Positions 24,506 through 33,405 of a stretch of 64,000 nt of DNA are shown in pieces (position 1 is the stretch's first letter; each line of letters begins with the position of its first letter). The DNA lies in contig NZ_CP102830.1 of assembly GCF_024730785.1 (NCBI RefSeq), positions 3,410,001-3,474,000 on the forward strand, read 5' to 3'. The notes below the pieces were generated by a model. That model was given only the letters and a program-made list of their open reading frames with translations. It ran no database searches and had not been told where the DNA came from. A program made the position numbers and the translations under genes. This stretch comes from Pseudomonas sp. LS44. Its GTDB lineage: Bacteria > Pseudomonadota > Gammaproteobacteria > Pseudomonadales > Pseudomonadaceae.

Positions 24506-25138
24506 CTAGCGCAGCTGGGTGAACGCCAGCTTCACGCCCAAGGCAATCAACACCGCACCCATCGCCCGGTCGAACCAATGGCCCATGCGCGCGAAACCGG
24601 CGCGCACGCGCTGCTGGCTGAACAACCGCGCCACCAGGCAGAACCACAGCGCAGTGGCCAGCGCCAGGTAAACGCCATAGCCGGCCTGCACCCAATGTGG
24701 GGTGTGCGGGTCGATGACCACGGTGAACAGCGAGAGAAAGAACAACGTCGCCTTGGGGTTCAGACCGTTGGTGACGAAGCCGGTGACGAAAGCGCCGCGA
24801 GAGCTGCGCGCCAGTGGCTCGACGCTGGACGACTCGAGGCTGGCCGGCGCCGCCGGCTTGGCGCGCAGGGCCTTGATGCCGATGTACAGCAAGTAAGCCG
24901 CGGCCAGCCATTTCAGCGCGTTGAACAGCAGAATCGACTGCGAGACGATCAAGCCGATGCCGAGCAGCGAATAGCCGACATGCACGAAAATCCCGGTGCC
25001 GACGCCCAGCGCAGTCCAGGTACCGGCGCGGCGACCGTTGGCCACGCTTTCACGCACCACGATGGCGAAATCCGGACCGGGGCTGGCGACAGCCAGTAGG
25101 TGAATGAGGACAACGGTAAGGAATTCCGCCCAGTACAT
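24506..25138 (-). CDS. LysE/RhtB-family amino-acid exporter
   Basis: The 210-residue inner-membrane protein has six hydrophobic segments and the family N-terminus VVLIHLLAVASPGPDFAIVV (SPGPD motif) followed by GRRAGTWTALGVGTGIFVHV. LysE/RhtB proteins export amino acids such as homoserine, threonine or lysine; the substrate cannot be assigned. ATG 25138 has GGAG 7 bases upstream; the longer in-frame start at 25165 adds an unlikely polar leader. It is a lone gene, bordered by repeats. Confidence 0.9.
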   Translation of the reverse strand: MYWAEFLTVVLIHLLAVASPGPDFAIVVRESVANGRRAGTWTALGVGTGIFVHVGYSLLGIGLIVSQSILLFNALKWLAAAYLLYIGIKALRAKPAAPASLESSSVEPLARSSRGAFVTGFVTNGLNPKATLFFLSLFTVVIDPHTPHWVQAGYGVYLALATALWFCLVARLFSQQRVRAGFARMGHWFDRAMGAVLIALGVKLAFTQLR

Positions 25139-25253
25139 AGCACTCTCCAAAAGCTCGCGGCTCACCTTACGCCGCCTTGGCAGCCGTCGACAGATACAGT
25201 TGGAAGCGATCGACCAGGATCAGCAGGCAAATCTCGCCAAACCACCTGACTTA

Positions 25254-25448
25254 GAACCTGTTTACGATCTCGCGAGCTAGAGCCATGCAAGACAAAACAG
25301 GCGAGGAAGCGGAGTTTACGGGCTGTAAATGAGCATTACTCGTTTCACTCGCCCTTCGGGTCGCGCTGCAGCGCGTTAGCCACAAGCGGCTTTCCGAGCC
25401 TGTTTTTAACGCAGCAGGGCCGACGCGCAGCAGATCGTAAACAGGTTC
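25254..25448 (-). mobile_element. MITE-like element with GAACCTGTTTACGATC termini, copy B (with internal insertion)
   Basis: The 195-bp element in reverse orientation to copy A has termini GAACCTGTTTACGATCT / AGATCGTAAACAGGTTC, flanked by TTA on both sides. Relative to copy A the core is split by about 55 extra bases containing GCGCTGCAGCGC and AAGCCGCTTGTGGC palindromes. The flanking TTA at 25449-25451 is the stop codon of the diguanylate cyclase gene. It fills most of the 310-bp gap beside lysE. Confidence 0.75.
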
Positions 25449-27026
25449 TTAGAGCTTTTCCTTGAACAGGCTGAGATCGAACCGCCGCACCCGATTGCGC
25501 CCAGCAGCCTTGGCCTGATACAGCGCCCGGTCGGCACAATGCAGCAAAGCAGCCGCACTTTCGCCCTCGCCAGACGGCACCAGCACGTGCAGCCCGGCGC
25601 TGATAGTCACCACGCCGAACGAGCTGCCGGCATGCACGATGTGCTGGGCTTGCAGGGTATGCCGAATCAATTCGGCGACGCTCTCAGCGCCCGCCGCATC
25701 GGTTTCCGGCAGCAGCACGCAGAACTCCTCGCCACCGTAACGCGCCGCCAGATCGCCCGGGCGCTTCTGGCCACAGCGTAGCGCCTGCGCCACGTTGCGC
25801 AGACACTCGTCGCCGGCGTTATGGCCATACAGGTCGTTGAACTGCTTGAAGTGATCGACGTCCAGCAGCACCAAGGCCAGCGGCCGTTGATGACGCGTGG
25901 CTCGCAGGACCTCCTCGTCCAGCCGGGCCATCAAGCAGCGGCGGTTGGCCAAGCCAGTCAGCTCGTCCTCCAGGGCCAGCTTTTCCAGGCGCTGATTCAG
26001 CGTTTCCAGGCTGTCGCGAGCGCTGCGCAGCTGCTCTGCGGCAAGCATCCCGGACTTGATCAAACGAATCAGGTAGAAGCCGAACAAACCCAGCAGCACG
26101 ACCACGAAAAGTGTCGCAGCCGCCTGTCGATACGACTCGCTGCGCCAGCTGGCCAGCGCTTCATCCCGCGACAGCGCCGCGGTGACCACCAGCGGGTAGC
26201 CTTCCAGATGCCGGTAGCTGTACAGCCGCTCGACACCATCCATGACAGAGACGAAGCGCGCGTTACCGACCGGTTGCTGACGCAGGTAGGTGCTGAAAAT
26301 CGGGCTGGAAGACAGCTTCTTGCCGATCATGCTCTCCAGGTACGGCTGACGCACCAGCAGCGTGCCGTCATCGCGAGCCAGAGTAATGGCACCGTGATCC
26401 TTCAGATCGAAGGTGTCGTAGAACTGCTGGAAGTAGCTCATGTTGATCGCCGCCAGCACCACGCCGGCGAACTGGCCTTGCGCATCGTCGACCCGCCGCG
26501 AGACCGGAATGATCCAGTCGCCGGTGGTGCGGCTGCGCACAGGCAGGCCGACATGCGGACCACTGCCGGGGTTATCGCGATGAAACTGGAAATACTCGCG
26601 GTCGCTGTTATTGACGCCGGATGGAAGATGGTTGAACGAATTGGCCAGCCAGTTACCGTCGCGATCGAAGGCGAACAGACCGAGCAACTGCGACAGCCCG
26701 CCAGTCTGCAGCTTCATAAAGCGTTCCAAGCGGGGCATGGCCGCCGGTCCCTGGCCATCGGTCTGCAGCCGCTCGACCAGCCCGACCAATACGGTGTCGG
26801 CCTTGATCAGGGTGTCCTGCGCATGGCGCGCCAGAGCGTAGGCGAGGTTGGAGGTCGAACTTTGCGCTTCCTGCAGCCGGGCGTCGCGGGCCGCATCGAT
26901 CATCCAGGCCACGCCGAGAATCAGCGACAGCGCCACCGACACCACGAACAGCCGTGCCATCGGCAGCAGCCTGTGAGGTTTGAGCAAGCGCGTCGAAAGC
27001 GGTTGGCGTGGCGACAGATCGGTCAT
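25449..27026 (-). CDS. Membrane diguanylate cyclase with periplasmic Cache sensor (dCache-GGDEF)
   Basis: The 525-residue protein has a first TM at ~24-44, a large periplasmic dCache domain (~45-300, with SDREYFQFHRDNPG and TTGDWIIPVSRRV), a second TM at ~301-320, a coiled linker and a GGDEF domain with active-site GGEEF at 431-435. The product-inhibition I-site R-x-x-D (RPGD, 422-425) is intact. It should make cyclic-di-GMP from GTP in response to an external signal, likely a small organic ligand. Its stop codon is the TAA formed at the edge of the MITE-like element, so the original C-terminus may have been altered. Confidence 0.92.
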   Translation of the reverse strand: MTDLSPRQPLSTRLLKPHRLLPMARLFVVSVALSLILGVAWMIDAARDARLQEAQSSTSNLAYALARHAQDTLIKADTVLVGLVERLQTDGQGPAAMPRLERFMKLQTGGLSQLLGLFAFDRDGNWLANSFNHLPSGVNNSDREYFQFHRDNPGSGPHVGLPVRSRTTGDWIIPVSRRVDDAQGQFAGVVLAAINMSYFQQFYDTFDLKDHGAITLARDDGTLLVRQPYLESMIGKKLSSSPIFSTYLRQQPVGNARFVSVMDGVERLYSYRHLEGYPLVVTAALSRDEALASWRSESYRQAAATLFVVVLLGLFGFYLIRLIKSGMLAAEQLRSARDSLETLNQRLEKLALEDELTGLANRRCLMARLDEEVLRATRHQRPLALVLLDVDHFKQFNDLYGHNAGDECLRNVAQALRCGQKRPGDLAARYGGEEFCVLLPETDAAGAESVAELIRHTLQAQHIVHAGSSFGVVTISAGLHVLVPSGEGESAAALLHCADRALYQAKAAGRNRVRRFDLSLFKEKL

Positions 27027-27166
27027 GGACCACTACTGGAGTCGCGGATGGATAGCACGCATATAAGCACCTTTGCCGCCGAGCCGACAGCCAAAGGTGC
27101 AATGGTTTACTCCAATAAGTCGATTATCGTGCTCTGCTCATCTCGTCAGCTAAAGCGGAATCCCCC

Positions 27167-28126
27167 ATGACTAACCGTGCCGTTTTTCTCGATCTTGCTT
27201 CCCTCGACCTAGGTGATCTTGATCTGATCCCGCTGCGCCAGTCGTTCGACGAACTGGTCGTGCATGACGCCAGCCGCCCGGAAGAAATTGCCGAACGCCT
27301 GCGCGGCGCGCAGGTGGTGATCAGCAACAAGGCGCCGATCGACGCCACCACCCTGGCCTCCTGCCCGGACCTCAAGCTGGTGCTGCTGTCGGCCACCGGT
27401 ACCAACAATGTCGACCTGGACGCCGCGCGCGCCCAGGGCGTGCGTGTCTGCAACTGCCAGGGCTACGGCACCCCATCGGTCGCCCAGCACACCTTGATGC
27501 TGCTGCTCGCCCTCGCCACCCGCCTGCCCGACTACCACGACGCGGTACGGGCCGGGCGCTGGCAGCAGGCGAGCCAGTTCTGCCTGCTGGATTTCCCGAT
27601 CATCGAGTTGCAAGGCAAGACCCTCGGCCTGCTCGGACATGGCGAACTGGGCGGCGCGGTGGCCAAGCTCGCCGAAGCGCTGGGCATGCGCGTGTTGCTC
27701 GGTCAGCTGCCCGGCCGCCCGGCGCGCGACGGGCGCCTGCCGTTGAGCGAATTGCTGCCGCAGGTGGATGCCCTGACCCTGCACTGCCCACTCAACGAAC
27801 AAACCCGCAACCTGATCGGCGCCGCCGAGCTACGGCTGATGAAACCCAGCGCCTTGCTGATCAATACCGCACGGGGCGGCTTGATCGACGAACAGGCGCT
27901 GGCCGATGCCTTGCGCGCCGGTCACCTGGGCGGTGCGGCCACCGATGTGTTGACCGAAGAGCCGCCGCGCCAGGGCAATCCACTGCTGGCCGGCGACATC
28001 CCGCGACTGATCATCACCCCGCACAACGCCTGGGGCAGCCGCGAGGCGCGCCAACGCATCGTTGGTCAGTTGAGCGAAAATGCCCAGGCCTTCTTCGCCG
28101 GTGCACCGATCCGCGTGGTCGGCTAA
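27167..28126 (+). CDS. hprA: D-2-hydroxyacid dehydrogenase (glycerate/hydroxypyruvate reductase type)
   Basis: The 319-residue protein has the NAD(P)-binding glycine motif [17 protein letters not shown] and the three catalytic positions of the family: Arg in NTARGGLID, Glu in DVLTEEPP and His in ITPHNAWGS. It interconverts hydroxypyruvate and D-glycerate or a similar pair. The symbol rests on synteny with PA4626 (recalled) next to rsmC and lysP. Start ATG 27167 follows a GCGGAA box. It is divergent from the diguanylate cyclase. Confidence 0.85.
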   Translation: MTNRAVFLDLASLDLGDLDLIPLRQSFDELVVHDASRPEEIAERLRGAQVVISNKAPIDATTLASCPDLKLVLLSATGTNNVDLDAARAQGVRVCNCQGYGTPSVAQHTLMLLLALATRLPDYHDAVRAGRWQQASQFCLLDFPIIELQGKTLGLLGHGELGGAVAKLAEALGMRVLLGQLPGRPARDGRLPLSELLPQVDALTLHCPLNEQTRNLIGAAELRLMKPSALLINTARGGLIDEQALADALRAGHLGGAATDVLTEEPPRQGNPLLAGDIPRLIITPHNAWGSREARQRIVGQLSENAQAFFAGAPIRVVG

Positions 28127-28173
28127 GCTGCGCGGCTTTATTTTCTAGCTGCGGTTTTAATCGGAGAACGCCT

Positions 28174-29175
28174 ATGGACCCGCGAAGCGAAGTGCTGCTG
28201 CGCCAAGCCGAACTGTTCGGCGGCAACCTGCTGCTGGCCGGCTTACCAGCTGACGATTTGCTCGCCGAGTTGCCGCACGCCCAGGGCTGGAGCTGGCACG
28301 CCGGCGATCAGGCGCGACTCGAGCAACGCTTCACCGGTCGCAGCCAGTTCGGCGTCGCACCACCGGCAACCGCATTCAGCGCCGCCGTACTGTTCCTGCC
28401 GAAATCCCGCGAACTCACCGATTACCTGCTCACCGCCCTGGCCGCGCGCCTGCCCGGCGCCGAACTGTTCCTGGTCGGCGAGAAACGCGCCGGTATCGAG
28501 CGCGCGGCCAAGCAACTGCAACCCTTCGGCCAGCCGTACAAGCTCGATAGCGCGCGGCACTGCCAATTGTGGAAGGTGCAGGTCGAGCAGACGCCCGCCG
28601 CGCCCGATCTCGAAGGGTTGGCGCGCCGTTATGAATTGCCGCTGGAGGATGGCCCACTGCAGGTGGTCAGCCTGCCCGGGGTGTTCAGCCATGGCCGCCT
28701 GGATCGCGGCACCGCGCTATTGCTCGGTCAGCTCGACAATCTGCCAGCCGGACATTTGCTCGATTTCGGTTGCGGCGCAGGAGTCCTGGGTGCGGTGCTC
28801 AAGCGCCGCTACCCACACAACCGGGTGACCATGCTGGACGTCGATGCCTTCGCCGCCGCCAGCAGCCGTCTGACCCTGGCCGCCAATGCGCTGGACGCCG
28901 AGGTACTGTGCGGTGACGGCATCGCCGCCGCGCCGCTAGAGCTCAGCGCGATTCTCAGTAATCCGCCGTTCCACGAGGGCGTGCATACCCATTACCAGGC
29001 CAGCGAAGATCTGCTGCGCGAGGCCGCCCGCCATTTGCAGCCCGGAGGCGAGTTGCGCCTGGTGGCCAACAGTTTTCTCAAATACCCGCCATTGATCGAG
29101 CAGTACCTCGGCGCCTGCCAGACCCTCGCCAGCGGCGACGGCTTCCGCATCTACCGCGCGCGGCGCAAAGCGTAG
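28174..29175 (+). CDS. rsmC: 16S rRNA (guanine-1207-N2)-methyltransferase
   Basis: The 333-residue protein has the RsmC two-domain layout: a degenerate N-terminal methyltransferase fold and an active C-terminal one with the SAM loop [15 protein letters not shown] and the catalytic [10 protein letters not shown] (NPPF). It methylates G1207 of 16S rRNA in the 30S subunit using SAM. GGAG lies upstream of ATG 28174. Its TAG stop is the first TAG of an R1 repeat (29172), so the repeat sets the end of the protein. It is co-oriented with hprA, 47 bp apart. Confidence 0.93.
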   Translation: MDPRSEVLLRQAELFGGNLLLAGLPADDLLAELPHAQGWSWHAGDQARLEQRFTGRSQFGVAPPATAFSAAVLFLPKSRELTDYLLTALAARLPGAELFLVGEKRAGIERAAKQLQPFGQPYKLDSARHCQLWKVQVEQTPAAPDLEGLARRYELPLEDGPLQVVSLPGVFSHGRLDRGTALLLGQLDNLPAGHLLDFGCGAGVLGAVLKRRYPHNRVTMLDVDAFAAASSRLTLAANALDAEVLCGDGIAAAPLELSAILSNPPFHEGVHTHYQASEDLLREAARHLQPGGELRLVANSFLKYPPLIEQYLGACQTLASGDGFRIYRARRKA

Positions 29176-29334
29176 GGTGGGTTAGCAGCGCCATACCGAG
29201 AGGCCTAAATTCATCACGGCCTCCGAGCGCGGCGTAACCCACCAGCGCTGTCTGCCCGGACACCAAGCGGCGGGTTACGGCGCGCTCATATCGGCGCTCA
29301 ATCAATACTCCGTGGCGCGCCTAACCCGCCCTAC
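29172..29334. repeat. REP/BIME-like repeat, family R1 (long variant overlapping the rsmC stop)
   Basis: Begins GTAGGGTGGGTTAGCAGCGC and ends GCGCGCCTAACCCGCCCTAC. It is longer than other R1 copies because each arm carries an added GCGC-rich extension. The first four bases overlap rsmC. Confidence 0.8.
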
Positions 29335-29433
29335 GGTTTACCTTCGCCTGCATCTTCCCATCAAGCCCGCCCACTTGCTTTTGTACAATCAGCACGCACA
29401 CTCCATGAAGCCAACGGATCGGCGCACTGCCGC

Positions 29434-30960
29434 ATGCCCCCTGTTATCGAGGTTGTCTTGAAGACCGTCACCCGTGAAGCCGCGCTAATCTTCGCCAAAT
29501 CGCCGGAAAAGACCCCACCGCAACTCAAGCGTTCGCTGAAACCACGCCACCTGAACATGATCGCCATCGGCGGCTCGATCGGCACCGGGCTGTTCGTTGC
29601 TTCCGGCAGCACGGTGGCCACCGCCGGCCCCGGCGGCGCACTGCTGGCCTACGCGCTGATCGGCCTGATGGTGTTCTTCCTGATGACCAGCCTGGGCGAA
29701 TTGGCCGCCTACATTCCGGACTCCGGCTCGTTCTGCACTTATGGCAGTCGCTTCATCGACGAGGGTTTCGGCTTCGCCATGGGCTGGAACTATTGGTACA
29801 ACTGGGCGGTGACCATCGCCGCCGAGCTGGTCGCGGCGCAATTGGTGATGAGCTTCTGGTTCCCCGACGTGCCCGGCCTGTACTGGAGCGCGATATTTCT
29901 CGCCTTGATGTTCTTGCTCAACTTCTTCTCGGTGAAGGGTTTCGGTGAGAGCGAGTTCTGGTTCGCGCTGATCAAGGTGATCGCCGTGGTGATCTTCATC
30001 GGCGTCGGCCTGGCGAGCATCATCGGCATCATGCATGGCATCGACTCGCCCGGATTCAGCAACTTCACCAGTGGCGACGCGCCCTTCGTCGGCGGCCTGC
30101 AGGCGATGGTCGGGGTGGCGATGATTGCCGGCTTCTCGTTCCAGGGCACCGAGCTGATCGGGGTCGCCGCCGGCGAGTCGGAGAACCCGCAGAAGACCAT
30201 TCCGGTGGCGATCCGCCAGGTGTTCTGGCGCATCCTGATGTTCTACATCCTGTCGATCTTCGTCATCGGCATGCTGATTCCGTATACCGACCCCAACCTG
30301 CTGAAGACCGGCGATGCGAGCATCAGCACTTCGCCATTCACCCTGCTGTTCGAGCGCGCCGGGCTGGCTGCGGCGGCCGGGGTAATGAACGCGGTGATCC
30401 TCTCGGCGATCCTCTCGGCCGGTAACTCCGGCATGTATGCTTCGGCGCGCATGCTTTACACCATGGCCGTGCAGCACAAGGCGCCCAAGCTGTTCAGCCG
30501 CCTGTCGCAGAACGGCGTGCCACGCAACGCGCTGTACGCGACCACGCTGATCGGTGCGCTGTGCTTCCTCACCAGCTTCGTCGGCGACAAGACAGTGTAC
30601 ACCTGGCTGCTGAATACCTCGGGAATGTGCGGCTTCATCGTTTGGCTGGGTATTGCCATCTCCCACTACCGCTTCCGCAAGGGCTTCGTGCTGCAAGGCG
30701 GCGATCTCAACGAGCTGCCCTATCGCGCCAAGTGGTTTCCATTCGGCCCGCTGTTCGCCTTCTGCCTGTGTCTGGCGATTACCCTCGGGCAGAACTATCA
30801 GGCCTTCTTTGGCGAGCAGATCGACTGGGCCGGGCTGGTCGCCACGTACATCAGCTTGCCGCTGTTCCTCGCCATCTGGTGGGGCTATCGGCTGAAAAAT
30901 CACTCGCAATTCGTGCGCTACGAGGAAATGAACGTACGCTCGGCCCACGAGCAAGAGTGA
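29434..30960 (+). CDS. lysP: Lysine-specific permease (APC superfamily)
   Basis: The 508-residue permease has twelve hydrophobic segments and the APC signature IAIGGSIGTGLFVASGS in TM1, plus GFSFQGTELIGVAAGESENP around TM6 as in LysP. It imports L-lysine by proton symport. The assignment follows these motifs and the position after rsmC (as in PA4627-PA4628, recalled). ATG 29434 has no ribosome site; TTG 29458 has GAGG five bases upstream and may be the real start (MKTVTREAALIFAK). Confidence 0.88.
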   Translation: MPPVIEVVLKTVTREAALIFAKSPEKTPPQLKRSLKPRHLNMIAIGGSIGTGLFVASGSTVATAGPGGALLAYALIGLMVFFLMTSLGELAAYIPDSGSFCTYGSRFIDEGFGFAMGWNYWYNWAVTIAAELVAAQLVMSFWFPDVPGLYWSAIFLALMFLLNFFSVKGFGESEFWFALIKVIAVVIFIGVGLASIIGIMHGIDSPGFSNFTSGDAPFVGGLQAMVGVAMIAGFSFQGTELIGVAAGESENPQKTIPVAIRQVFWRILMFYILSIFVIGMLIPYTDPNLLKTGDASISTSPFTLLFERAGLAAAAGVMNAVILSAILSAGNSGMYASARMLYTMAVQHKAPKLFSRLSQNGVPRNALYATTLIGALCFLTSFVGDKTVYTWLLNTSGMCGFIVWLGIAISHYRFRKGFVLQGGDLNELPYRAKWFPFGPLFAFCLCLAITLGQNYQAFFGEQIDWAGLVATYISLPLFLAIWWGYRLKNHSQFVRYEEMNVRSAHEQE

Positions 30961-30968
30961 GCAAAAAG

Positions 30969-30997
30969 TTGCTCACCCCCCACGTCTTGGGCACAAT
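30969..30997 (+). promoter_or_regulatory. Candidate sigma-70 promoter for the riboswitch-transporter transcript
   Basis: TTGCTC (30969-30974) and CACAAT (30992-30997) are separated by 17 bases, with transcription predicted to start a few bases before the structured leader at 31003. Confidence 0.45.
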
Positions 30998-31002
30998 GCA
31001 CC

Positions 31003-31172
31003 CCGTCCTAGGGGAGTAGTCTCCCACGAGCGCCCTGCTCGTATGGTACGCGTCAACATACTTGGTCCACAGACCATGGCGCGTACGACCCAAGCCTGCT
31101 CAGACAGGCTCGCGGTTTGACAAGACCTATGACACGAATGACCTGACCCGGGGTGGGCAGGCGTACGTGTCA
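31003..31172 (+). ncRNA. yybP-ykoY (manganese) riboswitch leader
   Basis: The 245-bp gap before the TMEM165-type transporter contains the class hallmarks: TAGGGGAGTAG near the 5' end, GCGTCAACATACTTGG, and a 3' part GACCCGGGGTGGGCAGGCG, with several internal hairpins (GAGCGCCCTGCTC, AAGCCTGCTCAGACAGGCT). yybP-ykoY RNAs bind Mn2+ and switch on Mn exporters, including TMEM165/GDT1 genes. The call is by eye on the conserved blocks and the downstream gene; the exact 3' limit is approximate. Confidence 0.8.
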
Positions 31173-31207
31173 TATGTGATTAGTCGACCCGCCCCTTAGG
31201 AAGTCTG

Positions 31208-31792
31208 ATGCTGGAATCCCTACTGGTCCCTACCGGAATCGTTGCCATCGCCGAAATCGGTGATAAGACGCAGCTGCTCGCCCTGCTGCTGGCCGCACGC
31301 TTTCGCAAGCCCTGGCCGATCATCGCCGGGATCGTCGCCGCGACCCTGGCCAACCATTTCGCCGCCGGCGCCATCGGCAACTGGGTCGCCAGTTTCTTCT
31401 CCGCCGTGACCCTCAGCTGGATTCTGGCTGCCTCGTTCGCCGCCGTGGCGCTATGGACGCTGGTGCCGGACAAAATGGATGACGACGAAGCCTCGAAATT
31501 CAAACGCTATGGCCCGTTCCTCACCACCCTGATCGCTTTCTTCCTGGCCGAGATGGGCGATAAGACGCAGATCGCCACGGTGATGCTCGCCGCGCAATAC
31601 CCGCACCTGCTGATGGTAGTGATCGGCACCACGGTGGGCATGCTGCTGGCTAACGTACCGGTGGTACTAGCGGGCAACTTTGCCGCCGAGCGCTTACCGC
31701 TGGATCTGATTCGCAAGATTGCTGCCATCGCCTTCGCCATTCTGGCGGCAGCTGCCGGCTACCACGCCTTGCAACTGAGCGGCTTCATCTGA
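31208..31792 (+). CDS. TMEM165/GDT1-family (UPF0016) manganese/cation exporter
   Basis: The 194-residue membrane protein of six hydrophobic segments carries the twin family motif E-x-G-D-K-T: IAEIGDKTQLLALLL near residue 15 and LAEMGDKTQIATVML near 117, the two symmetry-related cation-binding repeats. Relatives export Mn2+ (MneA) or exchange Ca/Mn for protons. Location directly after a yybP-ykoY riboswitch argues for Mn2+ efflux. The ribosome site TAGGAAG lies 6 bases before ATG 31208, so switching may act on translation. Confidence 0.92.
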   Translation: MLESLLVPTGIVAIAEIGDKTQLLALLLAARFRKPWPIIAGIVAATLANHFAAGAIGNWVASFFSAVTLSWILAASFAAVALWTLVPDKMDDDEASKFKRYGPFLTTLIAFFLAEMGDKTQIATVMLAAQYPHLLMVVIGTTVGMLLANVPVVLAGNFAAERLPLDLIRKIAAIAFAILAAAAGYHALQLSGFI

Positions 31793-31851
31793 CCTGACCC
31801 TGACGCCGGCAGAGCGGCGTTTCGGCCAATGCCGCTCCGATCCGCACTGCT

Positions 31852-31885
31852 AGAGTGCGTCGAAGCCTCTTCCTCGACGCACTCT
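31852..31885 (+). promoter_or_regulatory. Perfect 12-bp hairpin immediately before the ribosome site of the SnoaL-like gene
   Basis: AGAGTGCGTCGA and TCGACGCACTCT pair perfectly around a 10-base loop. The stem ends one base before GGAG (31886-31889), which itself sits 6 bases before ATG 31896. It could be an operator dyad or an RNA element limiting ribosome access. It has no T-run, so it is not a standard terminator. Confidence 0.45.
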
Positions 31886-31895
31886 GGAGTAACGG

Positions 31896-32339
31896 ATGAC
31901 CCTGGACGACATGAAACGGCTGATTCGCCAGCACATCGATCTATCTTGGAATCGTGGGCGGCTGGCTCTCGCCGAGCACCTACACAGCAAGACCTTTCTG
32001 TACAAAAGCTCGTTTGCCGGTCACCCCATAAATAGCGCCGCTTTCGTCGCTCTGGTTCAGGAAATCCGCGGTGCCATGCCGGATCTGGAGGTGGTGGTCG
32101 AGGAGTGCCTGGCCGAGGGCAACAAGGTGTTCAGCTGGAGCACGCTGATCGGCACTATCAGCAAACCGGCGTTTGGCTATCCGGTCAGCGACAAGGTGTT
32201 GAGTATTTCCGCCATGGCCTGCTGGACCATCGGCAGCAACGGCTTGATCGAAGAAATCTGCACCATGTTCGACATGGAAAGCTTCCGCGCTCAGCTGGGG
32301 CTGCAGTCTCGCCCGCTGGCGGAAACCGCCCTGCCGTAA
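31896..32339 (+). CDS. SnoaL-like / NTF2-fold ester cyclase-type protein
   Basis: The 147-residue soluble protein looks like the NTF2-like SnoaL superfamily: helical start MTLDDMKRLIRQHIDLSWNR, the pocket strands FAGHPINSAAFVALVQEIRG, then DLEVVVEECLAEGNKVFSWS and a final sheet ending in ICTMFDMESFRAQLGL. Members are hydrolases, isomerases or ligand binders; no catalytic residue can be fixed here. A good GGAG ribosome site is preceded by a strong hairpin. It is convergent with the epimerase gene, with a 15-bp gap. Confidence 0.75.
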   Translation: MTLDDMKRLIRQHIDLSWNRGRLALAEHLHSKTFLYKSSFAGHPINSAAFVALVQEIRGAMPDLEVVVEECLAEGNKVFSWSTLIGTISKPAFGYPVSDKVLSISAMACWTIGSNGLIEEICTMFDMESFRAQLGLQSRPLAETALP

Positions 32340-32354
32340 AGCAGCGTCCGCCGA

Positions 32355-33341
32355 TTAGTTCAGATAGCCGTTGGCCCGAAACCACTGGATGGTGCGGGTC
32401 AGCGTCTCTTCCACCGACGTTTCGGCGACAAAGCCGAGTTCGTCACGGGCTTTCTGGCCATCCAGATACTGCCCGCCCGCCATCACCGCAATCGTCGTGT
32501 CGTCCAGCAACGGCAGCTTGCCGGTCAGTCGATAACGCACTCGACCGAGCCCGGCGAGTAGCTTGGCGGCCGGCAATGGCAACGGGGTCGGCGCCGGCAC
32601 ACCCAGTAACGCCGCGACCCGCCCAGTCAGTTCGCGCATATCGATGTTGTGCCCGGTGAGCAGATAGCGCTCGCCAATGCGCCCTTTCTCCAATGCCAAC
32701 AGCAAACCGCGCCCGGCATCGCTGGCATCGATCAGGTTGCGCTGGCCCGATACGTAACGGCTCATCAGGCCGTTGCTCATGGCGGTAATCAAACGCCCGG
32801 TGCTCGGTCCGACATCGAATTCGCCGAGGCTCATACCAGGAATGCCGATCACCACTGGTAAACCGCTACGCGCCTGCTCGCGGGCCTGCTCGTCGAGCGC
32901 CCACTTGCTCAGCAGATAGGCATTGCGCCAGCTCGGCATGGCTTCGTGGAACAACCCTTCATGCCCTGGCAGGCCCCGTGGATGGCGTGGCAAGGCGATG
33001 GCCGCGCCGACATAGAGAATCCGCGGTACCCGTGCGGCCTGACAGGCCGCGTAGAAGTGCTTGCTGCGGCTCAACGCGTTGGACACATCGTCCTGCCAGC
33101 GCCGCGGCTTGGTGGGGTAGTAACCGGCGCAGAACATCACCCCGTCCAGCCCCTGCAAGGCGCGGCTCAGGGCCTGGTGATCGAGCAACTCGGCGGAGCG
33201 GTATTCCGGCTCGAGATAGGCCAACCGCTCGATGCGTGAGGATGGCCGGTGGATCAGCACCAATTGGTGGCCGGCCGCCCGCACCGCGCGGGCGCAATGA
33301 TGACCGAGCAAACCGGTCGCCCCCAGAACGCCAATCTTCAC
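32355..33341 (-). CDS. NAD-dependent epimerase/dehydratase (extended SDR)
   Basis: The 328-residue protein has the extended-SDR nucleotide motif GVLGATGLLGHHCARA at the N-terminus, DGVMFCAGYYP, and the catalytic YLLSK (Y-x3-K) near residue 144. It resembles dihydroflavonol-4-reductase-like and NDP-sugar epimerase proteins; the substrate is unknown. The start is a GTG at 33341 with AGGAG six bases upstream. It is in the same orientation as the downstream-lying M48 protease gene order known in P. aeruginosa (recalled). Confidence 0.88.
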   Translation of the reverse strand: MKIGVLGATGLLGHHCARAVRAAGHQLVLIHRPSSRIERLAYLEPEYRSAELLDHQALSRALQGLDGVMFCAGYYPTKPRRWQDDVSNALSRSKHFYAACQAARVPRILYVGAAIALPRHPRGLPGHEGLFHEAMPSWRNAYLLSKWALDEQAREQARSGLPVVIGIPGMSLGEFDVGPSTGRLITAMSNGLMSRYVSGQRNLIDASDAGRGLLLALEKGRIGERYLLTGHNIDMRELTGRVAALLGVPAPTPLPLPAAKLLAGLGRVRYRLTGKLPLLDDTTIAVMAGGQYLDGQKARDELGFVAETSVEETLTRTIQWFRANGYLN

Positions 33342-33405
33342 GACAGCTCCTTGCCTTCAACCCGAAGCGAGCAGTCTAGGACGGCATTTTTCGATACACC
33401 AGCAG

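Noticed and set aside
1721..29334. CRISPR array suggested by recurring palindromes
   Set aside because: The repeats are scattered, head-to-head, of several families and not spaced by unique ~30-bp spacers; no cas genes.
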